Shown in pieces: positions 1 to 6,921 of a stretch of DNA of 10,458 nucleotides (position 1 is the first letter of the stretch; every line of letters begins with the position of its first letter). The stretch covers positions 1-10,458 of the forward strand of contig JAGOCL010000052.1 of the NCBI GenBank assembly GCA_017998755.1, in the 5' to 3' direction. This DNA comes from Spirochaetota bacterium. Its GTDB lineage: Bacteria > Spirochaetota > GWE2-31-10 > MWDO01. Both the position numbers and the translations under genes were made by a program. Below the pieces are notes generated by a model, which searched no databases, was not told where the DNA came from, and worked only from the letters and a program-made list of their open reading frames with translations.

Positions 1-1
1 A

Positions 2-268
2 CGATCGCTTTCGGACGAGGAGAAGAAGTCGATTATATCTACAATTCAGAATGTGGAAGGGGTAGCCGATCCGCATCACTTAAAAACCAGAAGGATTGGC
101 GCAAACGTCGCTATAGACGTTCATATTAGAGTAAATCCTCTGCTTACGGTGTTAGAATCGCACAATATTACTACAAAGATAGAATGCTCGTTAAAAAAAT
201 GTTATGGAGAGGAAACTTTTATCTCAATTCACGTCGAGCCGGAAAAGACAGAAAAATTAAATTCTTGA
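2..268 (+). CDS. Cation diffusion facilitator (CDF) transporter, C-terminal fragment
   Basis: Partial gene: the frame is open from the left window edge (first full codon at base 2) to TGA at 266-268, giving 88 residues with no start in the window. The visible part looks like the cytoplasmic dimerisation domain of CDF metal exporters (Zn, Fe, Mn or Co out of the cytoplasm in exchange for protons). The signs are a helix ending in a VEGVADPHHL-type segment, then RRIGANVAIDVHI, a V-N-P-L-L-T-V strand-helix turn with E-S-H, and a final IHVEPE. These match the family pattern of V.g.H.lrtR.iG, vHi.V and IHvEP. The membrane part is outside the window, so metal specificity cannot be read. An internal GTG at 53 is not the true start, because homology to the domain continues upstream of it. 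The last codons overlap the promoter of the next gene. Confidence 0.85.
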   Translation, partial: RSLSDEEKKSIISTIQNVEGVADPHHLKTRRIGANVAIDVHIRVNPLLTVLESHNITTKIECSLKKCYGEETFISIHVEPEKTEKLNS

Positions 269-293
269 CATGACTGCTTATTTTTAATATAAT
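265..293 (+). promoter_or_regulatory. Consensus sigma-70 type promoter
   Basis: TTGACA (265-270), 17-base spacer, TATAAT (288-293): both hexamers and the spacing match the sigma-70 consensus exactly. The -35 box overlaps the stop codon of the CDF gene. Transcription would begin near base 300, giving a leader of about 20 bases before the ATG at 321, with AGGAGGAGG at 308-316 as ribosome binding site. Strong constitutive expression of the exported protein is inferred. Confidence 0.85.
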
Positions 294-320
294 TTTTTAT
301 ATTTTATAGGAGGAGGTAGT

Positions 321-2150
321 ATGAAAAAATTACTATTAATTGCGGGAGTATTGTCTTTAGGCGCTATTTTATTATGCGCAGAAGATTATACGATGAAAGA
401 CGGATGGAGATCGGGCGAAGGTAATTACGAATTATCCAGAGTCGACGGTAGAGTGGTAGCCGGAGATTTTAACGGCGATAAACTCGAAGATACAGCCGCC
501 ATGTACGATTATCTGTTTTTACAGACCCAAATTCACGTTTTCAAATCGGGCGATTCTAAATTTACTCAAGAATCTTCATGGTACGATTCGGGTAAAGGGA
601 ATTACGATCCGTTAAAAGTTGCGGGAAGAATTACGGCCGGAGATTTTAACGGCGACGGTAAAGACGACATAGCGACTTTATACGATTACGGTTCAAAAAA
701 AGCGAGCGTTCACGTATTTATATCAAACGGTTCGTCTTTTACGATGGCCACTTGGTATGAGTCAAATGCTAACGAATTTGACGTTTCAGCCGTAAAAAAT
801 CGTTTTGTTGCGGGGGATTTTAACGGAGACGGTAAAGACGATTTGGCGGTAGCTTACGGATATCTTAATAAACAGACTAAAATTCACGTATTTACTTCTA
901 ACGGCGATTCTTTTGCGATGAGTTCATGGTTGGATTCAGGCGAAGGCAATTACGACATTGATAACGTCGGCAACAGGTTTGTCGCGGGCGATTTCAATAA
1001 CGACGGTAAAGACGATTTAGCGGCCTTATATGATTACGGTTTAAATAAAGCCAAAATTCACGCTTTTATTTCAAACGGAACTGTTTTTGAAAGTAAAGAA
1101 TGGTGGGGAACAGACGAAGGTTATACGGCGTTGAGTTTAGGCGATCGTTTAGACGCCGGCGATATTAACGGAGACGGATACGACGACGTCGTTGGATTTT
1201 ACGATTATTTAGCAAGTACTGCGGAACTTCATGCGTTTTTATCGGACGGCGCCGCATTTACTCTTAACCATGCTTGGAACTCAGGTAAAGGCAATTATAA
1301 TCTGCTCTCCGTTCAGGATAGAGAAGTTATGGGGGATTTTGACGGGAATGGTTCCGACGAAGCGGCCTTGTTTTACGATTACGGTAAGAAAGACGCCGCG
1401 ATTCACGTTTTTAGCGGACCGGCTTTGAAAGATTTTGGACAAGTTCCTTATAACGTTCAACCCGGGGAGTGTTACGTAAGGGTATATATTCCTCCAAAAT
1501 ATCAGGATATTACCGAACAAATTCTTGTGGCTGAACGATCTGAGAAATTAGAGATTGTCGATCCGATTTATAAAGAAGTAGAAGAGAAGATTCTCATTAA
1601 AGAGGCGTCCGTCAAAATTGTCGAGATACCGGCAGAATACAAGACCGAAGAGGTTAAAGTCCTTGTTAAAGACGCTCAAACTATATGGAAATTATCTAAA
1701 GACGCGTCCGGCGCCGAAACTTTATGCAGAGTTGAAGAACCAGCCGAATATGTTACTTTAGAGAAAAAAATTATGGTTAAACCTCCGGAAGCTAAAGAAG
1801 AAGTAATTCCGGCGGAATATCAAACAGTTAAAGTCAGTAGAGCCGTACAACACGGATCTTACAAAGTCGTTATTATTCCTGAAGAATACAAAACTATTAC
1901 TAAAAAAGTTAAAATATCTGAAGGATTTGTCGATTGGAGAAGAGTATTGTGCGGAACTAACCTCAATGAAGCAAAAATCAAAGAAATTCAAAACGCTTTG
2001 AAAAATAAAGGTTACAACCCGGGCGTTATCGACGGTAAATTATCGGCCGAGACCTTAGCGGCTATTGAGAAATATCAAACTGATAATAATTTACCTATCG
2101 GCGGACTTACTTACGAAACGGTAGAAAGTCTGGGAGTTAAAATTCAATAG
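321..2150 (+). CDS. Exported FG-GAP repeat protein with C-terminal peptidoglycan-binding domain
   Basis: 609 residues. Residues 1-20 form a signal peptide (KK, then a hydrophobic core ending LLCA before ED), so the protein is exported. A lipoprotein is less likely because the lipobox around C19 is poor. Residues about 28-365 hold six repeats of about 58 residues, each with a calcium-loop motif such as GDFNGDGKDD (starts at 48, 107, 165, 223, 280, 338) and an IHVF strand; this resembles FG-GAP/VCBS beta-propeller blades. Residues 378-545 contain a PGECY start, repeated P-x-EY motifs (392, 415, 437, 474, 497, 520 region) and a WRRVLC end, a module I recall from other peptidoglycan-binding proteins. 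Residues 546-609 form a PG_binding_1-like domain (IQNALKNKGY, GVIDGK, YQ, LTYETVESLGV). The likely role is a cell-envelope or cell-surface structural/binding protein; ligand unknown. The start is supported by AGGAGGAGG and a perfect promoter, and a terminator follows directly. No enzyme motif is visible. Confidence 0.85.
   Translation: MKKLLLIAGVLSLGAILLCAEDYTMKDGWRSGEGNYELSRVDGRVVAGDFNGDKLEDTAAMYDYLFLQTQIHVFKSGDSKFTQESSWYDSGKGNYDPLKVAGRITAGDFNGDGKDDIATLYDYGSKKASVHVFISNGSSFTMATWYESNANEFDVSAVKNRFVAGDFNGDGKDDLAVAYGYLNKQTKIHVFTSNGDSFAMSSWLDSGEGNYDIDNVGNRFVAGDFNNDGKDDLAALYDYGLNKAKIHAFISNGTVFESKEWWGTDEGYTALSLGDRLDAGDINGDGYDDVVGFYDYLASTAELHAFLSDGAAFTLNHAWNSGKGNYNLLSVQDREVMGDFDGNGSDEAALFYDYGKKDAAIHVFSGPALKDFGQVPYNVQPGECYVRVYIPPKYQDITEQILVAERSEKLEIVDPIYKEVEEKILIKEASVKIVEIPAEYKTEEVKVLVKDAQTIWKLSKDASGAETLCRVEEPAEYVTLEKKIMVKPPEAKEEVIPAEYQTVKVSRAVQHGSYKVVIIPEEYKTITKKVKISEGFVDWRRVLCGTNLNEAKIKEIQNALKNKGYNPGVIDGKLSAETLAAIEKYQTDNNLPIGGLTYETVESLGVKIQ
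402..1415 (+). repeat. Six tandem ~58-codon FG-GAP-like repeats
   Basis: Coding repeats within the exported protein. Each unit has W-x-SG-x-GNY, then R-x-x-AGDFNGDGKDD, then YDY, then IHVF and a SNG-x-x-F end. The calcium-loop motifs are 57 to 59 residues apart. The copies differ at many bases, so they are diverged duplications and not a recent expansion. The fifth (GDINGDGYDD) and sixth (GDFDGNGSDE) are the most altered. Confidence 0.85.
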
Positions 2151-2160
2151 TTTTTTTTGT

Positions 2161-2202
2161 TTAAATAAAACAAGGGGGCGAACGCCCTCTTGTTTTATTT
2201 AA
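2161..2202 (+). terminator. Strong hairpin terminator, probably bidirectional
   Basis: Left arm 2161-2180 pairs with right arm 2183-2202 over 20 positions with a single G-U wobble. The GC-rich core (GGGGGCG against CGCCCTC) is flanked by TTTTATTT on the right and its complement on the left, so a U-rich tract follows the core on either strand. It begins 10 bases after the stop of the exported repeat protein and closes that transcript. Confidence 0.85.
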
Positions 2203-2281
2203 GAAAGCGTTCTTTACTTTTTAAAAAACAATATTATATTGAAAATCTTGTATTTAATATAAAAATAATATTAAAATACTA

Positions 2282-2320
2282 TTGATATTTGCTGTAGATT
2301 ATATTATATTTCTATATAGA
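2282..2320 (+). promoter_or_regulatory. Promoter and candidate operator of the RHH/PIN pair
   Basis: TTGATA (2282-2287), 17-base spacer, TATATT (2305-2310) make a plausible promoter. The perfect 10-base palindrome TCTATATAGA (2311-2320) abuts the -10 box, covers the expected transcription start and overlaps the weak ribosome binding site. Ribbon-helix-helix antitoxins typically autoregulate by binding short palindromes at the promoter, so this is the best operator candidate. The surrounding sequence is so AT-rich that chance palindromes are likely. Confidence 0.45.
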
Positions 2321-2327
2321 GGCGAAA

Positions 2328-2561
2328 ATGAAAAAAGAAAAATACGTTACAACAATATATCTTGATAGAGAAGTCGAAGCAAAATTAAAATATCTTTGCA
2401 AAGAGCAAAACCGTAATATAAATAATCTTATAGGTTATTTAATTTTAAAGAATTATCAAGATGTAATTAACAATAATTCTAAGAACAGCTGGGATAATGA
2501 TACTTTGGATTTGAAAGGATTTTATGATGATAAAAATATTAGAGAAATAGCTTATGAATAA
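2328..2561 (+). CDS. Ribbon-helix-helix antitoxin of a PIN toxin pair
   Basis: 77 residues. Residues 5-45 fit a ribbon-helix-helix fold: a short strand (KYVTTIYLD), a first helix (EVEAKLKYLCKEQN) and a second helix beginning at NINNLIGYLILKNYQ. The rest is a polar tail with acidic stretches (about 55-77) that would wrap and block the toxin. It would neutralise the PIN nuclease encoded immediately downstream and repress its own promoter. The last 8 bases overlap the toxin start, so the two are translationally coupled. The start is supported by a weak GAGG about five bases upstream of the ATG. Specific antitoxin family is not identified; the assignment rests on fold pattern plus the PIN neighbour. 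Confidence 0.72.
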   Translation: MKKEKYVTTIYLDREVEAKLKYLCKEQNRNINNLIGYLILKNYQDVINNNSKNSWDNDTLDLKGFYDDKNIREIAYE

Positions 2562-2958
2562 AATTGTTTTAGACACAAATATATTAATATATTCGATAGA
2601 TAAAAACTCGATTTATTTTGATTTTTCAAATAAACTAATCAACTCTTACGATTGCTTTATAACTTCAAAAAATATTACGGAATTTGTGAATGTGTTGTCA
2701 AAAAATAAAAATATTGAGTATAGTTTTATTGAAAAAAAATTTTTAAGTCTCTATAATAATTTTAATATACTATATATAAATAAAAGCAGTATAGAAATAT
2801 TTAAAAAATTTGTTGTAAAATATAAACCTGTGGGAAATAAAATATTTGATATCGAGATAGCGTCCATAATGTTATCAAACGAGATCGATACAATTGGAAC
2901 TTTAAATAAATCAGATTTTGAAAACATATCCGAAATAAGAATAATTAGCGCATACTAA
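2554..2958 (+). CDS. PIN-domain toxin (VapC-like ribonuclease)
   Basis: 134 residues, the usual length for VapC-type toxins. The PIN acidic residues are visible: D7 in VLDTNILIYS, E43 in ITEFVNVL, D99 in KIFDIEIAS and D121 in TLNKSDF. These coordinate the metal of a small endoribonuclease that typically attacks tRNA or rRNA; the target here is unknown. It follows the ribbon-helix-helix antitoxin with an 8-base ATGAATAA overlap, the classic antitoxin-first order. Composition is extreme: 34 G or C in the 180 bases 2581-2760 (19 percent), against 35 of 60 in bases 5761-5820 of htpX, which points to separate origin. It ends 16 bases from the convergent radical SAM gene, with no clear terminator between. 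Confidence 0.85.
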   Translation: MNKIVLDTNILIYSIDKNSIYFDFSNKLINSYDCFITSKNITEFVNVLSKNKNIEYSFIEKKFLSLYNNFNILYINKSSIEIFKKFVVKYKPVGNKIFDIEIASIMLSNEIDTIGTLNKSDFENISEIRIISAY

Positions 2959-2974
2959 TCTGAGATTATCAAGT

Positions 2975-4864
2975 TTATTTAATTTCAAAAATAATATTTT
3001 CATCTAGGGCGAATTTGATAAACTCAACGACTTCGGGTTTTGATTTAATATTTAGTTTGGATAAAATAACTTCCAGAGACGTTTTGCCGTCGAAAAAGCT
3101 TAGTAATTTTCTCCAACGATTTTGAATACTAAGCGTCGACACTTCATTGTTTTTATTATAAACGACGATCTCATCTTTATTCGGCTTATATAGCTTCACA
3201 AAATCATATAACGAAACTTCGCCTATATTCATTAATGAATCTAACGGGTAGTTAAGAGTTACAAACGTCGTTCCGGCGCATAATTTAAAAAATGACGAAC
3301 CCGCTATTTTGGTTTTTGCGCTGTTGTTTGTATTTGAGCCCGCGATTAACGACGAGTTTAGCGCGCAATTATACTTTATAAAATCGATTATAGGGGACAA
3401 AATTGCTTTTTGGTCTCTTTTAGTAAAAATTAATTCGGTAAATTCGCGCTGTAAGTCGCATATATCATTCATTTTGTAATCATTTGTTATATTTTTTAAT
3501 ATTTCATTATTTAACAACAATTTACTATTTTTTTGCGACAGAAATTTATAGAATTCAAGAAAAAAACGCGACGGTTTCATAGAAAGCGTTTCAAGAATAA
3601 TAAACAACCAACCGACGGCTCCTCCGCGATTATAAAAGATATCGCAAGCTAGCGCTAACTTATCGGCTTGAGACATATTCGCTTTGCTAAATTCGGGCGT
3701 AGAAATAACAGAATAAGGCGGTTTATCTAAAAACTTCAAATCATACTGAGCTGATTTATCAAATAGAGCGGTACCGGGAAATACGGATAATCTGAAAATA
3801 TCTACGTTGTTAGGTTGAAGGTTTATAGCAAAGTCCAAACTCTTTTCAAAGCCCGCAAAACTGTCTTTTGGAAGTCCGTATATAACGTCTAATCCAAATA
3901 CTACTCCCCATTTGTTTAAGAGACCGATCTTGCGTTTAAAAATATTTGGATCAAGTTTTCTGTTAACAAGTCTAGCTATATCGGGATTAGAACTTTGAAG
4001 TCCTATTTGGAGACTGCAGTTTATCGAAGCGAATAGTTTTGCCGTCTCGTCGTCGATAAACTCGGCTCTAACTTCAAAGGTGAAATGAATTGCCGGAGCG
4101 ATTTTCTGTATCATTTTTAATATCGTTTTAGCTCTTTCTTTATCCGCGTTAAAAGTGGGATCGAGGACAAAAACCTGCGAAACTTTACAGTTTTCAAATA
4201 ATTCAAGTTCTTTTCTTATCCTATCAAGAGAATATTTTCTGATAATATCAAATCCTTTGGATTCAAAACAGAAATCGCACTTGAACGGGCATCCTCTTGA
4301 TAATTCCCATACGATACCTTCGTATTCTTTTATATTTATAGTATTTGATAAAAAAGGGGAGGGATATTCGTCAAGATTGATCGGCGGAGAAGTCTCTGTC
4401 TCTATAATTTTATCGCCCGATTTTAGAACTAGCCCCGGAGCGTTCCGGTAATTTTCATTTTTGATAATTTTATGCGCTACTTGCGTTATAACTTTCTCGC
4501 CTTCTCCTTTTATAATAAAATCTAAAGGCGCGGAATTCAGTAGATTATGAGAATTTATAGTCGCTTCTGCGCCTCCCGCAAATAATATCGCGTTGGAATT
4601 AGCGTTTCTGATAATATTCGAGATTTTACAAACTAATTCATAGTTCCATATATATACCGAGAAACCTATCGCATCGGGTTTATATTGCAATATTTTCTCA
4701 GAAATATATTCGGGCGTTTGATCCAAATAAAAATCCATTATCAAAGTATTTGTCGTTATTTTTAGTTCTTCATCAGAATCCAGAGCGGCTTTTAGAATCG
4801 CAGTGGGAAGCGGCATAGAGAGCGGAGATTTTTTGATATGAATAGATATAAGTAATAATTTCAT
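2975..4864 (-). CDS. B12-binding radical SAM protein with PqqD-like C-terminal segment
   Basis: 629 residues. Residues about 1-150 form a cobalamin-binding fold (LLLISIHI start, IGFSVYIWNYE, LFAGGAEAT, FIIKGEGE); the classical DxHxxG is absent, as is usual in this class. The radical SAM core follows with the cluster motif CPFKCDFC (C192, C196, C199; bases 4268-4291), then IGLQSSNP and FGLDVIYGLP. Residues about 395-500 resemble the DUF4080 region of such proteins. Residues about 580-629 (LLSFFDGKTSLEVI, VVEFIKFAL) look like a PqqD-type winged-helix segment. Members generally do methylations or other radical reactions; no substrate can be named. The ATG lies 8 bases after ywbE and lacks a good ribosome binding site, suggesting coupled translation. 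Confidence 0.82.
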   Translation of the reverse strand: MKLLLISIHIKKSPLSMPLPTAILKAALDSDEELKITTNTLIMDFYLDQTPEYISEKILQYKPDAIGFSVYIWNYELVCKISNIIRNANSNAILFAGGAEATINSHNLLNSAPLDFIIKGEGEKVITQVAHKIIKNENYRNAPGLVLKSGDKIIETETSPPINLDEYPSPFLSNTINIKEYEGIVWELSRGCPFKCDFCFESKGFDIIRKYSLDRIRKELELFENCKVSQVFVLDPTFNADKERAKTILKMIQKIAPAIHFTFEVRAEFIDDETAKLFASINCSLQIGLQSSNPDIARLVNRKLDPNIFKRKIGLLNKWGVVFGLDVIYGLPKDSFAGFEKSLDFAINLQPNNVDIFRLSVFPGTALFDKSAQYDLKFLDKPPYSVISTPEFSKANMSQADKLALACDIFYNRGGAVGWLFIILETLSMKPSRFFLEFYKFLSQKNSKLLLNNEILKNITNDYKMNDICDLQREFTELIFTKRDQKAILSPIIDFIKYNCALNSSLIAGSNTNNSAKTKIAGSSFFKLCAGTTFVTLNYPLDSLMNIGEVSLYDFVKLYKPNKDEIVVYNKNNEVSTLSIQNRWRKLLSFFDGKTSLEVILSKLNIKSKPEVVEFIKFALDENIIFEIK

Positions 4865-4872
4865 ATTATTTT

Positions 4873-5064
4873 TTAAACGATTTTTTTTACTCTTCCAATT
4901 AAACCGTTTTCAAGTTCAACTTTTATTCCATGAGGATGAGTTGGCGAGTTTGTCAGAATGTTTTTAACAATTCCTTCCGTTAGAGATCCTGATTTCTGAT
5001 CTTTTTTTAAAACAATATATACGCGAATTCCGGAATGTATATCGGATCGATTTGTTCCATCCAT
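4873..5064 (-). CDS. ywbE: YwbE family protein (DUF2196)
   Basis: 63 residues, the full length for the family. The pattern is recognisable over the whole protein: NRSDI-HSGIRVYIVLKKDQ, GSLTEGIVKNILTNS, PTHPHGIKVELENG, IGRVKKIV. The family is widespread, made of small beta-rich proteins, and has no established biochemical function. The start is well supported by AGGAGAG (5069-5075 on the plus strand, read in reverse) six bases before the ATG. It is the first gene of a two-gene minus-strand unit with the radical SAM gene 8 bases downstream. A promoter should lie in 5076-5157, but no convincing -35/-10 pair was found there on this strand. Confidence 0.9.
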   Translation of the reverse strand: MDGTNRSDIHSGIRVYIVLKKDQKSGSLTEGIVKNILTNSPTHPHGIKVELENGLIGRVKKIV

Positions 5065-5157
5065 TTTACTCTCCTAAAATTTAAAGGTAATTTAGTAAAA
5101 ACAATACTTAATAAACTAGTATATATTTCAAAAAAATACAAGAAGAAATATTAAAAC

Positions 5158-5186
5158 TTGACTTTTTTTCCCGACGGAATTATACT
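5158..5186 (+). promoter_or_regulatory. Promoter of the HtpX-like protease gene
   Basis: TTGACT (5158-5163), 17-base spacer, TATACT (5181-5186): each hexamer is one base from consensus with ideal spacing. Transcription should start near 5193. This places a possible upstream TTG start (5187) outside the message and so fixes the coding start at the ATG at 5253. Confidence 0.8.
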
Positions 5187-5193
5187 TTGTTGT

Positions 5194-5223
5194 CTGAAAT
5201 TAAAAAAATAATAATAATTTCAG
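5194..5223 (+). promoter_or_regulatory. Inverted repeat at the 5' end of the htpX leader
   Basis: CTGAAATT (5194-5201) and AATTTCAG (5216-5223) are perfect inverted copies separated by a 14-base A/T loop. The repeat begins at the predicted transcription start. It could be a repressor operator or a 5'-end stem that stabilises the mRNA. It is not a CIRCE element. Confidence 0.5.
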
Positions 5224-5252
5224 GTATTTCTACATATATTCAGGAGATTGTT

Positions 5253-6203
5253 ATGGTCGGATTGCAGATGAGATTATATTTATTACTGGGGGCTTTTTTT
5301 GCTATTATTTATTTTATAGTATTTATTTTAGGTAATTTAATTGGATTCGGAAACAACTTTTTTTACTTAGGATTTTCATTAATTATGATTTTAATTCAAT
5401 ATCTCATGGGACCAAAAATGGTCGAATGGTCGATGGGCGTAAAATACGTTACCGAATCAGACGATCCCGTTTTGTACCGTATGGTAAAAGAGCTTGCCGA
5501 AACCGCTAGAATTCCTATGCCAAAAGTTGGAGTCAGCAACCAGAATATCCCTAACGCTTTTGCATTCGGACGATCGCTAAAAGATGGAAGAGTGTGCGTA
5601 ACGTCGGCGATAAGAAGACTGCTAAACGACAATGAAATGAAAGCGGTATTGGGACACGAGATAAGCCACCTTAAAAACAGAGACGTTCTGTTTGTAACCT
5701 TATTATCGGTTGTCCCCAATATTCTCTATTTTCTCTCTATGAGTTTGATGCGCTCGCGAAGCAACCGAAACGGCGGCTCGCTGGCTCTGGTCGGTATAGC
5801 GTCGTTGCTCCTCTATTTTGTATCGAACTTGTTAGTATTATACGCGTCTAGAATCAGAGAATATTTTGCGGACAGAGGCGCAGTCGCTCTCGGGAATAAA
5901 CCGGAGTATCTCGCTTCGGCTCTGTATAAACTCGTCTACGGATCGTCAAGAATAAGCCGAGACGATCTGAGGCGAACCGAAGGGATAAAAGCGTTCTTTG
6001 CCAACGACCCCTCCCGAGCGAAAAAAGAGTTCGCCGATCTGAGACAAGTGGATATCGACGGGAGCGGAACCATAGATTCCGCCGAGCTGGCGAATCTAAA
6101 CAACCAAAATATCAAAGTCGGCTTTGGCGATAAAATCATGGAATTCATGAGTACACATCCAAATATGTTGAAAAGGATAAAAGCGCTATCGGAGATTAGA
6201 TAG
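5253..6203 (+). CDS. htpX: HtpX-like M48 membrane zinc metalloprotease
   Basis: 316 residues from ATG 5253, which has AGGAG (5242-5246) six bases upstream; the frame is open further up but that part lies before the promoter start. Four hydrophobic segments (about 7-30, 36-53, 145-165, 176-197) make it a membrane protein. Zinc ligands are H135 and H139 in HEISH (E136 catalytic) and E203 in REYFADRGA. Other family signs are DPVLYRMVKELA, IPMPKVGV, PNAFAFGR, SHLKNRDVL and the final STHPNMLKRI. HtpX-type proteases degrade misfolded membrane proteins. Odd: residues 267-278 (bases 6051-6086) form a complete EF-hand loop, DIDGSGTIDSAE, in the C-terminal domain, suggesting calcium binding. Divergent from ywbE. 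The GC content rises strongly in its 3' half. Confidence 0.88.
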   Translation: MVGLQMRLYLLLGAFFAIIYFIVFILGNLIGFGNNFFYLGFSLIMILIQYLMGPKMVEWSMGVKYVTESDDPVLYRMVKELAETARIPMPKVGVSNQNIPNAFAFGRSLKDGRVCVTSAIRRLLNDNEMKAVLGHEISHLKNRDVLFVTLLSVVPNILYFLSMSLMRSRSNRNGGSLALVGIASLLLYFVSNLLVLYASRIREYFADRGAVALGNKPEYLASALYKLVYGSSRISRDDLRRTEGIKAFFANDPSRAKKEFADLRQVDIDGSGTIDSAELANLNNQNIKVGFGDKIMEFMSTHPNMLKRIKALSEIR

Positions 6204-6207
6204 GAGG
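6202..6207 (+). other. Orphan ribosome binding site after htpX
   Basis: AGGAGG overlaps the stop codon of htpX, but no ATG, GTG or TTG lies at a usable distance (next 5-13 bases). The real start of the next gene is 71 bases on and has its own site. It may mark a gene once coupled to htpX and displaced by the TA pair, or be chance. Confidence 0.4.
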
Positions 6208-6221
6208 ATAAGAAATTATTA

Positions 6222-6250
6222 TTGATTTTTCAAAATAGTTTATATATATT
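6222..6250 (+). promoter_or_regulatory. Promoter of the second antitoxin/PIN pair
   Basis: TTGATT (6222-6227), 17-base spacer, TATATT (6245-6250). The antitoxin ATG at 6278 follows, with GGAG at 6269-6272. The layout mirrors that of the first TA pair (TTGATA, 17, TATATT). The AT-rich background lowers certainty. Confidence 0.55.
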
Positions 6251-6258
6251 GTTTATAT
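6238..6258 (+). repeat. Direct repeat over the promoter, possible operator
   Basis: GTTTATAT occurs at 6238-6245 and again at 6251-6258, a 13-base period, bracketing the -10 box and the expected transcription start. Repeated half-sites here could bind the antitoxin complex. Chance is quite possible at this composition. Confidence 0.3.
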
Positions 6259-6277
6259 TGATTTATTTGGAGTTATT

Positions 6278-6481
6278 ATGCAAGTTACGGTTGATTTGGA
6301 TTTAAAACAATTAACAAATGTAATTCAAAAATTAGAGGTAAGTGATAAGATTAAATTATTAAAAAAATTAGAAAATGATACATTCGATTATCGTATGAAA
6401 TATTTAAGAAATAGTATTCCAGAAAATGATATAACCGAAGACGATATAATTAACGAAGTCAAATCTGTTAGAAAAAGATGA
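6278..6481 (+). CDS. Antitoxin of a COG1569-type PIN pair
   Basis: 67 residues. The N-terminus has a strand-like MQVTVDLDLKQL followed by helices (IQKLEVSDKIKLLKKLE) and an acidic-then-basic tail, DITEDDIINEVKSVRKR. Small proteins of this layout commonly precede PIN toxins of the next gene's type. The specific DNA-binding fold is not clear from sequence. The stop overlaps the toxin start by four bases (ATGA, 6478-6481), so production is coupled. GGAG at 6269-6272 supports the ATG. It should bind and inhibit the PIN nuclease; identification rests mainly on position and length. Confidence 0.7.
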   Translation: MQVTVDLDLKQLTNVIQKLEVSDKIKLLKKLENDTFDYRMKYLRNSIPENDITEDDIINEVKSVRKR

Positions 6482-6894
6482 AACTAATATTTGACACGAA
6501 TATTTGGGTAAGCTATTTTATATCCAAATCATTTGATGAAATCCTTGAAATTTTAAATAATGATTATTTTAACGTTATATTTTCTGAAGAATTGATTGGA
6601 GAAATTAGAATTGTTTTAGAAAGACCAAAATTTCAAAGGGTAATAAATAAAACTCACATTAAAGATATAATAAATTTAATAATATCGAGATGTTCTTTTT
6701 ATTATCCTGAAATAGAATTGGAATTATGTAGAGATCAAAAAGACGATTTTCTATTAAAACTCTGTGAAGTTTCTAATGCTGATTATTTAATCACAGGCGA
6801 TAATGATTTACTGGTATTAGGAAATTACAAGTCTACAAAAATTCTAAAATGGTCGAATTTTATTACTATTTTAAAAGAATATAAATTATTATAG
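6478..6894 (+). CDS. PIN-family toxin, COG1569 type
   Basis: 138 residues. Acidic residues of the PIN nuclease site are present: D6 in LIFDTNIWVS, E42 in EELIGEIRIVL, D86 and D89/D90 in CRDQKDDFLL, D108 and D110 in LITGDNDLLVLG. The RPKF segment after the first helices and the TGDNDLL ending are typical of this subfamily, annotated as putative toxin component, PIN family. It is expected to cleave RNA; the substrate is not known. It overlaps its antitoxin by four bases. This is the second intact PIN module in the window, from a different subfamily than the one at 2554, so the two are not recent duplicates. Confidence 0.85.
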   Translation: MKLIFDTNIWVSYFISKSFDEILEILNNDYFNVIFSEELIGEIRIVLERPKFQRVINKTHIKDIINLIISRCSFYYPEIELELCRDQKDDFLLKLCEVSNADYLITGDNDLLVLGNYKSTKILKWSNFITILKEYKLL

Positions 6895-6921
6895 CGGCGT
6901 TATATGGGATATGTCGATAGC

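Noticed and set aside
402..1415. CRISPR-like repetitive DNA
   Set aside because: The periodicity is 57 to 59 codons, is inside an open reading frame and the copies are diverged; it is a protein repeat.
1281..1520. Minus-strand open frame inside the exported repeat protein
   Set aside because: It is antisense to a well-supported gene, has no ribosome site and no recognisable protein pattern. The same applies to 1231-1428 plus and 1758-1991 minus.
4155..4451. Plus-strand open frame opposite the radical SAM core
   Set aside because: It lies across the conserved cluster motif of the opposite strand and shows no family pattern. A shadow frame.
5194..5223. CIRCE heat-shock operator before htpX
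   Set aside because: Arms CTGAAATT/AATTTCAG do not match the CIRCE arms TTAGCACTC/GAGTGCTAA.
5187..5252. Upstream TTG start that would add 22 residues to HtpX
   Set aside because: It directly follows the -10 box at 5181-5186, before the predicted transcript start, and has no ribosome site; ATG 5253 has AGGAG six bases upstream.
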